Part shown: positions 8,052-17,300 of the stretch, in pieces
How the letters are laid out: every line of letters starts with the position of its first letter
Position numbering within the stretch: position 1 is the first letter of the stretch
From: CAYSIX01 sp964431205
GTDB taxonomy: Bacteria; Planctomycetota; Phycisphaerae; Phycisphaerales; Phycisphaeraceae
Direction: 5' to 3'
Assembly (NCBI GenBank): GCA_964431205.1
Contig: CAYSIX010000013.1
Location: 1 to 31,145, forward strand
DNA length: 31,145 nt
Notes under the pieces: generated by a model
What the model was told of the DNA's origin: nothing
Database searches by the model: none
What the model saw: only the letters and a program-made list of their open reading frames with translations
Program-made: the position numbers and the translations under genes

Positions 8052-9292
8052 GACGCGGCGCTCGCGCCCGGGGGGAAGACGCGCAGCGCCTCGGGCGGCA
8101 GGTGGGCGAACCGCGCGTCGCCGGGTTGGCACGTCGCCGCGTCGGTGAGGTGGGCGTTCAGGTCGATCATGAGCGGCGGCGGCGTGGTGAGGCCGTCGTC
8201 GAGCAGGGGCCGGGCGTGGACGCGGCAGAACGCGCCGCGGAACTCGACCGATTCGACGCGGACGGGCAGGGCGTTGTCGCGGTCGGTGTCGGTCAGCCCG
8301 ACCTGCTCGGGTCGGATGGCCAGGGTCGCGGGGGCGTGGTGGTCGTGGTCGTGCGCGGGTTCGACCGTGGGTGGGTGAGCGCAGCGCAGGCGTCGGCCGT
8401 CGCGGGTGAAGAGGCCGGGGCCGAGGCGGTGCCAGCCGTCGAGGAAGTTCATGGCGCCGACGAAGCCGGCGACGAAGGCGGAGGCGGGCCGGTCGTAGAC
8501 GCGTCGTGGCGGGTCGGCCTGGACGACGCGGCCGTGGTCCATGACGACGACGCGGTCGGCCATGGACAGGGCCTCTTCCTGGTCGTGCGTGACCATGACG
8601 GTGGACAGGCCGAGGCGGCGTTGGAGGGTGCGCAGCTCGCCGCGGAGGCGGGCGCGGACCTTGGCGTCGAGGGCGGAGAGCGGCTCGTCGAGCAGGAGCA
8701 GGCGGGGGGAGGTGGCCAGGGCGCGGGCGAGGGCGACGCGTTGCTGCTGGCCGCCGGAGAGCTGGGCGGGGCGTTTTCGGCCGTGCTCGGCCAGGCCGAC
8801 GAGGGCGAGCAGCTCGGTGGCGCGTTGGAGGCGTTGCTGGCGGCGTGTGCCGCGTCGCGGGATGCCGAAGGCAACGTTCTGGAGGGCGTTGAGGTTGGGG
8901 AACAGGGCGTAGGACTGGAAGACGATGCCGCAGCCGCGGCGAGCGGCGGGCCAGCGGGTGACGGTCTGGCCGTCGATGACGACGTCGCCGGCGTCGGCGT
9001 GCTCGAGGCCGGCGATGATGCGCAGCAGCGTGGTCTTGCCGCAGCCGCTGGGCCCGAGGATGGTGACGAACTCGCCGCGTCGAACCCCGAGGCTCACGCC
9101 GTCGAGCACGACCGCGTCGGACCAGGCCTTGCGGATACCGGTGGCGCACAGGAAGTCAGCGGTTTCGTCCGTGGACAGCGGCGCGCCGGCGCGCTCGTGC
9201 GGCGCCGGCGCGGGCGCCGGCGCCGCGGCCGGCGCACCGCCGTCACGGGGTACGCGGCTCGGCCTTGGCGTTGTAACGACGGTTCCACTCAT
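8048..9292 (-). CDS. ABC transporter ATP-binding protein, 2-aminoethylphosphonate type
   Basis: A 414-aa ATPase with all key motifs: Walker A GPSGCGKTT, signature LSGGQQQR, Walker B LLLLDEPLSALD and the H-loop VTHDQEEAL. A C-terminal TOBE-like regulatory region of about 150 residues follows (IRPEQVGL and similar), as in CUT1/AEP/iron importers. The only usable start is ATG 9292, which makes the gene overlap the binding-protein gene by 50 nt. It also adds an unusual 45-residue leader with an Ala-Pro run (GAPAAAPAPAPAPHERAGAP), encoded by a nearly pure GC stretch at about 9181-9240. No GTG or TTG lies between this and the conserved domain. It powers the fused permease downstream. Confidence 0.88.
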   Translation of the reverse strand: MSGTVVTTPRPSRVPRDGGAPAAAPAPAPAPHERAGAPLSTDETADFLCATGIRKAWSDAVVLDGVSLGVRRGEFVTILGPSGCGKTTLLRIIAGLEHADAGDVVIDGQTVTRWPAARRGCGIVFQSYALFPNLNALQNVAFGIPRRGTRRQQRLQRATELLALVGLAEHGRKRPAQLSGGQQQRVALARALATSPRLLLLDEPLSALDAKVRARLRGELRTLQRRLGLSTVMVTHDQEEALSMADRVVVMDHGRVVQADPPRRVYDRPASAFVAGFVGAMNFLDGWHRLGPGLFTRDGRRLRCAHPPTVEPAHDHDHHAPATLAIRPEQVGLTDTDRDNALPVRVESVEFRGAFCRVHARPLLDDGLTTPPPLMIDLNAHLTDAATCQPGDARFAHLPPEALRVFPPGASAAS

Positions 9293-10325
9293 CCAGTATC
9301 CGTTCGCGGTTGGCCGCCACCCACTCGAAGTCGTTCTCGATCAGTTGCTCCCGCGGGTCCGGCGGGAACCCCGGCGGCGTCGATTCCGCCGACGGGTCCG
9401 ACAACACCGCGTACGTCCGGCTGTACAGCCGCATCGCCTCCGGGCTCACCGCCCAGTCCAGAAACCGCTTGGCCGCGTCCTTGATCACCGGCTTGCGCAC
9501 CAGCGCGTTCGCCTCCAGGTCCCACCCCGACCCCTCGGCCGGAAACAGCACCTCGATCGGCTCGCCCTTCGACTGCTGCATGAACCCGCGAAACCCGAAG
9601 GAGATCCCCACCGGCACCTCGCCCTGCCCGGCCAGCTTCGCCGGCTTCGAGCCCGAGTGCGTGTAAAACAGCATGTTCTCGTGCAGCCGGTCCAGGTACG
9701 CCCACCCCTCCTGCTCGCCGAACAACTGCAGCACCGCCGAGACCGTCAGGAACCCGGTCCCCGACGACGCCGGGTGCGGCATCACCAGGCGCCCGCGGTA
9801 CGCCGGCTTGACCAGGTCCGCGTACGACCGCGGCGGCTCGAGACCCAGCCGCTCCAGCTCGATCCGGTTGGCGCAGAACGCCGTCATCCACGCGCAGTTG
9901 CCCACCCAGTGCGCCGGCGAGCGCCGATCGCGAAACGCCGGGGTCAGCCGCTCCACGCCCGCCGGGTCGTACGGCTCGAGCAGGCCGCGCTGGTCGGCCA
10001 GCAGCAGGCTCGTCGCCGCCAGGCCCCACACCACGTCCGCCCGGGGGTGGTCGGCCTCGGCCAGCAGCTTCGCGGTCACGATCCCCGTCGAGTCACGCAC
10101 CAGCTCGACCTCGATCTCGGGGTGCGCCTCGCCGAACGCCGCCAGGTACCCGGGGATCTGCTCGGTTTCGATCGCGGTGTAAACCACGATCGTCTCCCGC
10201 GCCGGGGCCGACGCATCCGACGGGCCACACCCGATCATCTGCGCAACGATCGCCACCGCCGCCAGCCCCGATGCGATCCATCCGGATCGCCATCGCTGGC
10301 TCGGCCGCACGGTCAGTTTCCTCAT
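9243..10325 (-). CDS. 2-aminoethylphosphonate-type solute-binding lipoprotein
   Basis: A 360-aa extracytoplasmic binding protein. A hydrophobic leader ends in a lipobox-like MIGC, giving Cys33 as the probable lipidation site. The mature part carries blocks I associate with the putative AEP-binding family (PhnS2, TIGR03261 type): VYTAIETEQIPGYLAAF, RDSTGIVTAKLLAEADHPRA, ADVVWGLAATSLLL, PHPASSGTGFLTVSAVLQ and YTHSGSKPAK. It is the first gene of the minus-strand operon, so it probably captures AEP or a related aminophosphonate for the ATPase and fused permease. No strong Shine-Dalgarno site precedes the ATG. Its 3' end overlaps the ATPase gene by 50 nt. Confidence 0.87.
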   Translation of the reverse strand: MRKLTVRPSQRWRSGWIASGLAAVAIVAQMIGCGPSDASAPARETIVVYTAIETEQIPGYLAAFGEAHPEIEVELVRDSTGIVTAKLLAEADHPRADVVWGLAATSLLLADQRGLLEPYDPAGVERLTPAFRDRRSPAHWVGNCAWMTAFCANRIELERLGLEPPRSYADLVKPAYRGRLVMPHPASSGTGFLTVSAVLQLFGEQEGWAYLDRLHENMLFYTHSGSKPAKLAGQGEVPVGISFGFRGFMQQSKGEPIEVLFPAEGSGWDLEANALVRKPVIKDAAKRFLDWAVSPEAMRLYSRTYAVLSDPSAESTPPGFPPDPREQLIENDFEWVAANRERILDEWNRRYNAKAEPRTP

Positions 10326-10349
10326 AAGCGCTCGATTGCGGTGGTCAGT

Positions 10350-10377
10350 TCGGCCCGGCGGCCGGGAAATCGGCCCG
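10350..10377. promoter_or_regulatory. Direct repeat TCGGCCCG, 20-bp period (candidate regulator site)
   Basis: TCGGCCCG occurs exactly at 10350-10357 and 10370-10377, two helical turns apart, with partial match continuing into the following bases. The perfect inverted repeat CCCGG-CGG-CCGGG (10354-10366) overlaps it. AraC-family DNA-binding domains typically bind direct repeats on one face of the helix, so this is a candidate site for the divergent XylR-type regulator. It lies 25-50 bp upstream of the binding-protein start codon. Confidence 0.4.
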
Positions 10378-10411
10378 TCGAGCCGATCCTCTCATCGTGC
10401 CCTAACACGCC

Positions 10412-10447
10412 GGCGGTAAAACCCCGCCTGTACCACGCGATTATAAA
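10412..10447. promoter_or_regulatory. Divergent promoter core with adjacent inverted repeat
   Basis: The sequence ATTATAAAT at 10440-10448 gives a perfect TATAAT on the minus strand (10445-10440) and a TATAAA on the plus strand (10442-10447). It could serve as -10 element for both the AEP operon and the regulator. Neither direction has a recognisable -35 box, as expected for activator-dependent promoters. The inverted repeat GGCGG-N7-CCGCC at 10412-10428 lies just downstream of the predicted operon start and is operator-like. Confidence 0.4.
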
Positions 10448-10518
10448 TCCACGCCGGTCGTCGATCGCCCGGTTCATGGATTTCTCACCCGCCCGAGACG
10501 TTCCCGGACGCCCCAACG

Positions 10519-11745
10519 ATGCAACGACGTGCCCTGCGCCGCATCGCCCTGCTGATCGAGACCTCCACCTCCTGGGGTTCCCAGATCATCGAGGGCGTCA
10601 ACGACTACGTGCACGACCACCAGCCCTGGATCCTCAGCCTCGACCATCGCGGCGTTTACGAGACCCCACGCCTGCCCTTCGACTGGCAGGGCGACGGCAT
10701 CATCGCACGCGTCATCAGCCCCGCGCTCGTCGAGCAGATCACCCGCACCGCCGTCCCCGCCGTCAACGTCTCCCAGATCCAGGTCCCCAACTCCCCCCTC
10801 CCCCAGGTCACCGCCGACGAACACGCCATCGGGCAACTCACCGCCGAACACCTGCTCGACCGCGGGCTCAAGTCCTTCGGCTACGTCGGCCCGCCCTACC
10901 GCGCCCACTACACCGACCGCGTGGTCAAGGCCTTTGCCGACACCCTCGCCCGCGCCGGCCGCGAGTTCAGCTACTTCGACCCCGACCGTCACGTCCGCAC
11001 CGGCGACACCTCCCACGACAGCCTGCCCCAGCTCATCCGTTGGATCCAGGCGCTGCCGCGACCGCTGGGCATCGTCGCCTGGAACACCGCCGGCGCCCGA
11101 CGCGTCACCAACGCCTGCGCCGAGCTCGAACTGCACATCCCCGACGACGTCGCCGTGCTCAGCGCCGACCAGGACGAGCTGATGGCCCGCATCGCCAACC
11201 CGCCGCTGAGCTGCGTCGACCACGCCCCGCGACGCGTCGGCTACGAGGCCGCCGCGCTGCTGCACCGGCTCATGGACGGCCAGGCCCCGCCCCCCGCGCC
11301 GCTGCTGGTCGCGCCGCTCGGCGTCGTCGCACGCCAGTCCACCGACACCCTCTCGGTCGATGACGCCGACGTCGCCTCCGCCATCCGCTTCATCCGCGAG
11401 AACGCGCACCGGCCGATCCGCGTCGGCGACGTCGTCCGCGCCGTGCCCCTCTCCCGCCGCGCCCTGGAGCTGCGCTTCCGCCGCGTGCTCGGTCGATCAC
11501 CCGCCGCCGAGATCCGTCGCGCCCGCATCGACCGCGCCCGACGCCTGCTCGTCGAGACCCAGCTCTCCGTCGGCCAGATCGCCACCCGCTGCGGGTTCAA
11601 CCACACCGAAGTGCTCCAACGCGTCTTCCGCAGCGAGCTGAAGCTCTCGCCCTCCCAGTATCGATCGCGCTACCAGCAGCAGCGCCAGGACGCCAGCCCC
11701 CGGCGCGCGACCATTCGCGTCTCCGGCTCCGACTTGCGGGTTTAG
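10519..11745 (+). CDS. XylR-type transcriptional regulator (LacI-like sensor + AraC HTH)
   Basis: 408 aa. Residues about 8-275 form a periplasmic-binding-protein-like sensor: IALLIETSTSWGSQIIEGVNDYV, HLLDRGLKSFGYVGPP, and VAVLSADQDELMARIANPPLSCVDHAPRRVGYEAA. Residues about 290-395 are an AraC-type double helix-turn-helix: LSRRALELRFRRVLGRSP and LSVGQIATRCGFNHTEVLQRVFR. Proteins of this layout, such as E. coli XylR, usually sense sugars. Here the gene stands alone and is divergent from the AEP operon, so a role in controlling phosphonate uptake and use is inferred from position. No helix-turn-helix of the LacI kind is present at the N-terminus, as expected for the family. Confidence 0.88.
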   Translation: MQRRALRRIALLIETSTSWGSQIIEGVNDYVHDHQPWILSLDHRGVYETPRLPFDWQGDGIIARVISPALVEQITRTAVPAVNVSQIQVPNSPLPQVTADEHAIGQLTAEHLLDRGLKSFGYVGPPYRAHYTDRVVKAFADTLARAGREFSYFDPDRHVRTGDTSHDSLPQLIRWIQALPRPLGIVAWNTAGARRVTNACAELELHIPDDVAVLSADQDELMARIANPPLSCVDHAPRRVGYEAAALLHRLMDGQAPPPAPLLVAPLGVVARQSTDTLSVDDADVASAIRFIRENAHRPIRVGDVVRAVPLSRRALELRFRRVLGRSPAAEIRRARIDRARRLLVETQLSVGQIATRCGFNHTEVLQRVFRSELKLSPSQYRSRYQQQRQDASPRRATIRVSGSDLRV

Positions 11746-11795
11746 CGGCCGATGCGTCGGGCGGCGCTGAGCCACGCCCCCGCTCCAGCCCGTGA

Positions 11796-13187
11796 TCACG
11801 ACCGCACGCGTCGCGTTGCCTCGGCGATCGCCTCGTCCAGCACGTCGATCGCCCGATCCAGCTCGGCCCGGTCGATCACCAGCGGCGGCGTCAGCGTCAG
11901 CACCCGCCCGGCCGAGACCTTGAAGCTTAGCCCCCGCGACAGGCACCCGTACATCACGCGCTCGGCCATGGTTTCCGCCGTGGCCTGCCCGTCCCGCAGC
12001 TCCACCGCCAGCATCAGCCCCAGGCCGCGCACGTCCGCGATCACCCCGTGCCGCGCACGCAGCGATTCAAGCCGCCGCACCGCGTGCGCCCCCAGCTCCG
12101 CCGACCGCGCAACCAGCCGCTCGTCCGACAAGGCGTCCAGCGTCGCCAGCGCCGCCGCACATCCCGCCGGCGTCTTCTCGTGCGTGAAGTGCCCCAGCGC
12201 CGTCGCCCCGCCCACGTCCAGCTCCGCCCGCGCGATCATCGCCGCCAGCGGCCACACCCCGCCGCCCAGCCCCTTGCCCAGCACCAGCACGTCCGGCCGA
12301 ACCCCGAAGTGCTCGCACGCGAACAGCCGACCCGTCCGTCCCAGCGCCGTCGGGATCTCATCGAACACCAGCAGCGCCCCGTGCCGATCGCACAGCTCAC
12401 GCACCCGCGCCCAGTACTCCGCCGCAGGCACCCGCACCGTCGTCGCCCGCACCGGCTCGGCGATCACCGCCCCGATCCGATCCCCGCGACGCTCGAACAT
12501 CCCCTCCAGCTCGCTCAGACACGCGCCCGTGCAACGCATCCCGCAACCGTGCGCGCAGTCGCGCGGCTCCGGCGGCGACACCCGCCACGCCCCCGGCAGC
12601 AGCGGGCCCATCCCCTCGCGGAACAACGCCTCGCCCCCGATCGAGATCGCGTCCAGCGTCGCCCCATGAAACGACCCCTCGAACGACACCGTCTCGTGCC
12701 GACCCGTCGCCAGACGCGCCAGCTTCATCGCCATGCTCATCGCCTCGGCCCCGCCCGGCGCCAGCAGCACCCTGCCCGGGCCATCCCCCGCCACCGGCGC
12801 CAACGCCGTCAGCCGTCGCCCGAGCTCCACCGCCAACGCGTTCGTGTACCGACGCGGGCAGAACGGCAGACGCCGCAGCTCCGCCGACACCGCTTCCACG
12901 ACGCGCGCATGCCCGTACCCGAGCTGGTGCGCGCTGTTGCCGTGAAAGTCCATGATCCGCCGGCCACGCGTGTCGATCAGGTACACGCCCTCGGCCCGTT
13001 CGATCGCGTTCAGGCACGGCGTCGAGAGCGACTGACGCAAATAGTGCGACGCGTCGGCGTCGAGCAGGACGCGCGTCGCCTCGTCTAGGTGGGCGGTCTG
13101 CCACGCCTCGCGTGCGGCCGAGCGGTTCACGTCCCCCTCGCTGCGATCCAGCGCGGCCGACGGGTTCGTCGCGGGCGTGCTCGTCAT
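11796..13187 (-). CDS. pbfA: Class III PLP enzyme, probable (R)-1-hydroxy-2-aminoethylphosphonate ammonia-lyase (PbfA-like)
   Basis: 463 aa, fold type I, aminotransferase class III. The PLP Lys is Lys305 (VLGKGLGGGVWPLAA) and the ring-pairing Asp is Asp276 (VFDEIPTALGRTG). The N-terminal block EGDVNRSAAREAW, then LSTPCLN and FHGNSAHQLGYGH, matches my recollection of the aminotransferase-annotated proteins found in phosphonate clusters. PbfA deaminates (R)-1-hydroxy-AEP to phosphonoacetaldehyde, the same intermediate PhnW makes. With phnW, a phosphonatase-like gene and an AEP importer nearby, this is the best call. A plain aminotransferase is the alternative. Four Cys at 211, 215, 219 and 223 form an even CxxxC ladder. 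An ATG at 13187 is preferred to the TTG two codons upstream; no strong Shine-Dalgarno site is seen. Confidence 0.65.
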   Translation of the reverse strand: MTSTPATNPSAALDRSEGDVNRSAAREAWQTAHLDEATRVLLDADASHYLRQSLSTPCLNAIERAEGVYLIDTRGRRIMDFHGNSAHQLGYGHARVVEAVSAELRRLPFCPRRYTNALAVELGRRLTALAPVAGDGPGRVLLAPGGAEAMSMAMKLARLATGRHETVSFEGSFHGATLDAISIGGEALFREGMGPLLPGAWRVSPPEPRDCAHGCGMRCTGACLSELEGMFERRGDRIGAVIAEPVRATTVRVPAAEYWARVRELCDRHGALLVFDEIPTALGRTGRLFACEHFGVRPDVLVLGKGLGGGVWPLAAMIARAELDVGGATALGHFTHEKTPAGCAAALATLDALSDERLVARSAELGAHAVRRLESLRARHGVIADVRGLGLMLAVELRDGQATAETMAERVMYGCLSRGLSFKVSAGRVLTLTPPLVIDRAELDRAIDVLDEAIAEATRRVRS

Positions 13188-13243
13188 GACCAAGGCCTGA
13201 GCCTACCAGATGTCGCGGCGGATCCGCCGACGCCGGCCCACGG

Positions 13244-14158
13244 TCACTCCGCCCACTCCCACCTCGGAAAGCTCTTGCCGCCGGAGACGTACGTCGAGCG
13301 GACCAGCCCCGCCTCCGTGCGCAGCTCGGCCATCGCGCCGGTGCTCCCGCCCAGGTCCTCGTACCCCGCGACCACCGCCTCGACGAACTCGCGGTCCGGC
13401 TTGTAGAACTTCGAGTGACCGTCCAGGAAACCGTAGTTGCCCCCCTCGACGTGCACGTCGTCCGGCACCAGGTTCGTCCCCGGGTCCTCGCTCTGCTGCC
13501 CGCCGACCGGGTTCGTCCAGAACCGCCAACTGTCCACGTCCAACGAGATGTAGGCCGTGCTCGGCTGCTTGACCGTGATGTCCTGCACCTTGCGGACGAT
13601 CTCGAAGTCGCCGTCGTCGCGGTTGAGCATCGAGGGCGGGAACTGCGAAGGGTCGATCAACCGCCCGTCCGGGTACTTGCCGGCGAAGAAGTAGGCGTAC
13701 GTCTCGTAGCTGTGCCCGCCCAGGTCCTTGTCGGTGCCCGTCCCGTCGTTGAACGGGCCGAACGGCGAGGTGCGCGTCAGGTGCACGACGCGCTTCTCGA
13801 TGATGTAGTTCTTGTCGCGCGGATCGCCGTAGCGGTAGCGCTTTCTCTCGACGTAGGACGTGTCCACGAAGTTCTGCGTCGAGGCGCAGACGAAGATGTT
13901 GCCGTCGGCGATGTAGTCGGGGTAGAGACTGGAGAAGTCGTCCCTGGAGTCGTCGGCGGTGTCGAGGTACTCGCCGTCACGATCGACGGCGCGCGAGGCC
14001 ATCGCGATGCCGTGCTGCCGCGTGTTCGAGAGGCACATGGTCATCCGGGCCGAGTCGCGCGCCTTGCCAAGAGCGGGCAGGAGGATGCCGATCAACAGGG
14101 CGATGATCGAGATGACGACGAGCAGCTCGATCAGGGTAAATCCGTTTCGCTTGCGCAT
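13244..14158 (-). CDS. Type II secretion pseudopilin-like protein with H-x9-DG motif
   Basis: 304 aa. The N-terminus MRKRNGFTLIELLVVISIIA is a type IV prepilin signal. Cleavage is expected after Gly6, Phe7 would be the methylated first residue, and Glu11 is at position +5. One long hydrophobic helix follows, then a globular periplasmic domain. Near the C-terminus, His, nine residues and Asp-Gly (HVEGGNYGFLDGH) form the H-x9-DG motif found on large pseudopilin families in planctomycetes and relatives. These are thought to be processed by the type II secretion prepilin peptidase. The open frame extends upstream of 14158, but that part is Arg-rich shadow sequence. It lies 152 bp downstream of the PEP-CTERM gene. 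Confidence 0.9.
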   Translation of the reverse strand: MRKRNGFTLIELLVVISIIALLIGILLPALGKARDSARMTMCLSNTRQHGIAMASRAVDRDGEYLDTADDSRDDFSSLYPDYIADGNIFVCASTQNFVDTSYVERKRYRYGDPRDKNYIIEKRVVHLTRTSPFGPFNDGTGTDKDLGGHSYETYAYFFAGKYPDGRLIDPSQFPPSMLNRDDGDFEIVRKVQDITVKQPSTAYISLDVDSWRFWTNPVGGQQSEDPGTNLVPDDVHVEGGNYGFLDGHSKFYKPDREFVEAVVAGYEDLGGSTGAMAELRTEAGLVRSTYVSGGKSFPRWEWAE

Positions 14159-14310
14159 GTCCTGCTTCCCGTGCCGTGCACGAATGGGGTTCAAGAGGGC
14201 TGGCCGATCCGTCTTCTTCCCTCCGAAGCGGCGTGGTCGGCGGTCACCGGCCACGCCGGATGGGTGATGGGTTCCGCCGGTTCGGGTGTGCCGGCGGGGT
14301 CGGGGTCGGG

Positions 14311-17300
14311 TCAGCGGCGTCGGCGGGGCATGGCCAGCAGGCCGCCGAGCACGATCAGGGCCGCGGTCGCCGGCTCGGGCACCGCCGCCAGCGACGCCGA
14401 GCCACCGAAGTTCGCCTGCCAGATGCCCAGGTCGAACGCGTCCACGTCGCCGTCGTTGTCGTTGTCCGCGTCGGCGAACACCGCGTCCTCGGTCGTGCCG
14501 AAGCCGGTCTGCCAGATGCCCAGGTCGAAGGCGTCCACGTCGCCGTCGAGGTCCGCGTCGCCCGGGTCGTACACCGTCACCGCCTCGAGCAGCACCCGCG
14601 AGATCGGGTTCTCGTCGTCCTCGTCGATGTACTGGATCGCCCACTCGACGCCGTCGACGGTCGCGTCGGTGACGCCGGCGAACGCGCCGGTGCGGTCGCC
14701 GCCGAACTCGATCAGCACCCACTGGTCGCCGGCGGTCGGGCGGTATTCGGCGTAGGGCACGTCGAGGGTGGCCTCGACGGTGCCGTCCCAGATCAGCAGG
14801 TTGGACTCGCTGGCGCCGCTGGCGAACGCGCCGCCGACGCCGTCGAGAGTGGGCAGGTTGGCGCCTTGGAAGGAAGCGGCCAGGACGCCGCTGCCGCCGA
14901 GGGCCTCCTCGAAGTCGCCGCCGAAGCTCAGGTCGCCGGTGAACTGGGCCGTGGCGCCGCCGGCGTCGGTGCCGGTGAGGATGAACGTGCCCTGTCCCTC
15001 GCTGCCGACGCGGACGTCACGGCTGGTGAGGCTGCCCGAGATCAGTTGCACGGTGCCTTGTCCGGCGAAGGCGGGGTCGGCCTGGCTGGCCAGGTCGCCG
15101 ATGATCGTGTCGCGGCCGACGGCGACCGTCGCCCCGTCGATCATCACGAAACCCTGCCCGCCGGGCTGGGCGCCCACGAGCAGCTCGGTGGCCGGGGTCA
15201 GCTCACCGCCCAGGGCGTGGTACTCGCCGACGGTGTCGTAGCCGACGGCGATCTGTCCGCCGCGGTCCAGCCAGCCGCGCTCGGGCCGGTAGTTCAGGTC
15301 GGCGTTGTTGCCGGCCAGGGCGAACGGCTCATCGATCGAGCCCTGGGCGGTTCCGAGGGTGCGGACCAGGCCGGCGTTCTGGAAGACGCGCGCCCGGCCT
15401 CGCTCGCCCGAGCCGACGAAGATGTGCCGCGTCGCCTCCATGACCGCGCCCTCGCCGTTGACGTTGACCGTCGCGTCGGCGCCGTGGCCCATCTGAATGA
15501 AGAAGTCGCCGATGCGGGTGATCGCGTCGCTGCCGGTGCCGTCCACGGCGTTGAAGTCGCCGTCGTCGTTGCCGGCCTTGATCAGGCCGTTGTCGTTGAG
15601 GTTCACGGTCACCCGGCCCATCACGCGGGTGCCGATGCGATCGCCCTGCTCGTTGAACACCGGCTGGAAGCCCTCGCCGTCGACGATCTCGGGGATGACC
15701 CGGTCCGACCCGGCGCCGATCCAGACGCGGTCGCCGGCGGCGAAGACGGCGTCGTCGTTGACGTTCAGCTCGATCTCGTAGCGTTCGCGGCCGCTGGGCC
15801 GGGCATCGGGGTTGGCCGTGCCGTCGCCCAGCAGCGTCGGGACGTACTCGGTGCCCGCCTCGCCGATGCCGTGGTCGAAGGCGGCGAGGAACTCGGCGCT
15901 GTCGTTGAGCGTGATCACCGTTTTGCTGGTCTGCGGGTCGTCGTGGATGCGGGTGTCCCACATGACGACGATGCGCGACTCGTCGTTGAGGGTGATGTTG
16001 ACCTCGGCGTCGGCGCCGGGCTGGTCGTTGGCGTAGAAGACGTCGGTGACGACCACTCGGGACTGGTTGTGCATGGTGAAGTCGACGTTGGCGCCCTCGC
16101 CGATCTTGACGTCGTCGCCCCAGCGCTGCGGGTCGATGGGGGTGCCGTTGTCGAAGCCCAGGTCGCCGAGGCGTCGGCGGCGGACGTCGAGGATGCGGTT
16201 GTCCCAGAACGGGTCGTTGGGGTCGTTGTCGATCACGGGGTTGTAGTTGCCCGAGGCGATCTCGGCGTTGTCGAACATGTTGACCACGACCGTAGCCGAG
16301 CTGTCGCCGTCGCCGACCTGCAGCTCGCTCGCCTCCTCGGCGCCGCCGTTGTGATCGAGCTTGGCGTCGCCGGTCATGTTGAGCACGAGGGAGCGGCCGG
16401 CGCCGATGAAGCTGTCGGAATCGCCCTGGCCGACGAGGGTGCCGTCGGTCATGTTGACGTAGACGGTTTCATCGAAGCTGACGCCGTCGAGGTCCTCGGC
16501 CGGGGCGATGATCCAGTTGCTGACGGTGCGGGTCTCGGTGTCGTCGTATTCGACGGGGTCGGCCTCGGCCGAGCCGGCGCCGATGAGCACGCGGGTGCCG
16601 CCGACGAAGTCGGGCACGCCGTCCATGTTGTCGTCCTGGCCGGGGCGGACCCAGGTGGCGGGGCCGAAGCCGCCCTGCCAGTTGTCGTTGTTCGAGGCGT
16701 TGTTGTCGGCGGCGGCGCCGATGAAGATCGCGTCGGGCGCCTCGTCGGGCAGGGAGAAGTTGCCGCCGTTGGCGCTGAGGTCGAAGATGCCCTTGGCGAA
16801 CTGCGTGCCGGCGGCGAAGACGTCGGCAATGGTCTGATCATCGAGGGCGCGGCCGTCCCAGACGGCGAACTCGTCGATGGCGCCCCAGTAGGTGTCGGTG
16901 GCGTCGGTGAACACGCCGTTGGGCGGATCGATGTCGACCTCGCTGGTGTCGATGGGGAAGCCGCCGATGCGCAGGTCCTCGCCGCTGTCGAGCGAACCCC
17001 AGCCGGTGATGTCGATCGTCTGCTCGAGCACACCGTTCTGGTAACGGCGGATCTCGTTGGCGGCCCGATCGACGACGAGCGTGAACATGAAGTAGTTGTC
17101 GAAGCCGACGTCCTGGTCGCCGACGGAGGCGGAGTTCGTGCCGTCCGAGGCGTTGACGCCGTAGTCGTCGCCGGCGTCGGACCACGTGCCGTAGGCGAAC
17201 CCGGTGTCGGCGCCGCCGTCGACGGTGAGCGTGTCGTCCTGGAGGAAGCGGACGGGCTTGTTGGAGAACAGCGCCGGGCCGTTGCCGCCCAGGGCCTCGG

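Noticed and set aside
6183..9149. A single 988-residue minus-strand protein covering permease and ATPase region
   Set aside because: The first ~366 residues are Arg/Pro/His-rich shadow of the ATPase gene in another frame. The permease begins at 8051 with an ATGA overlap.
13188..13193. TTG start two codons upstream for the PbfA-like gene
   Set aside because: ATG at 13187 is the more usual codon and neither start has a better ribosome-binding site.
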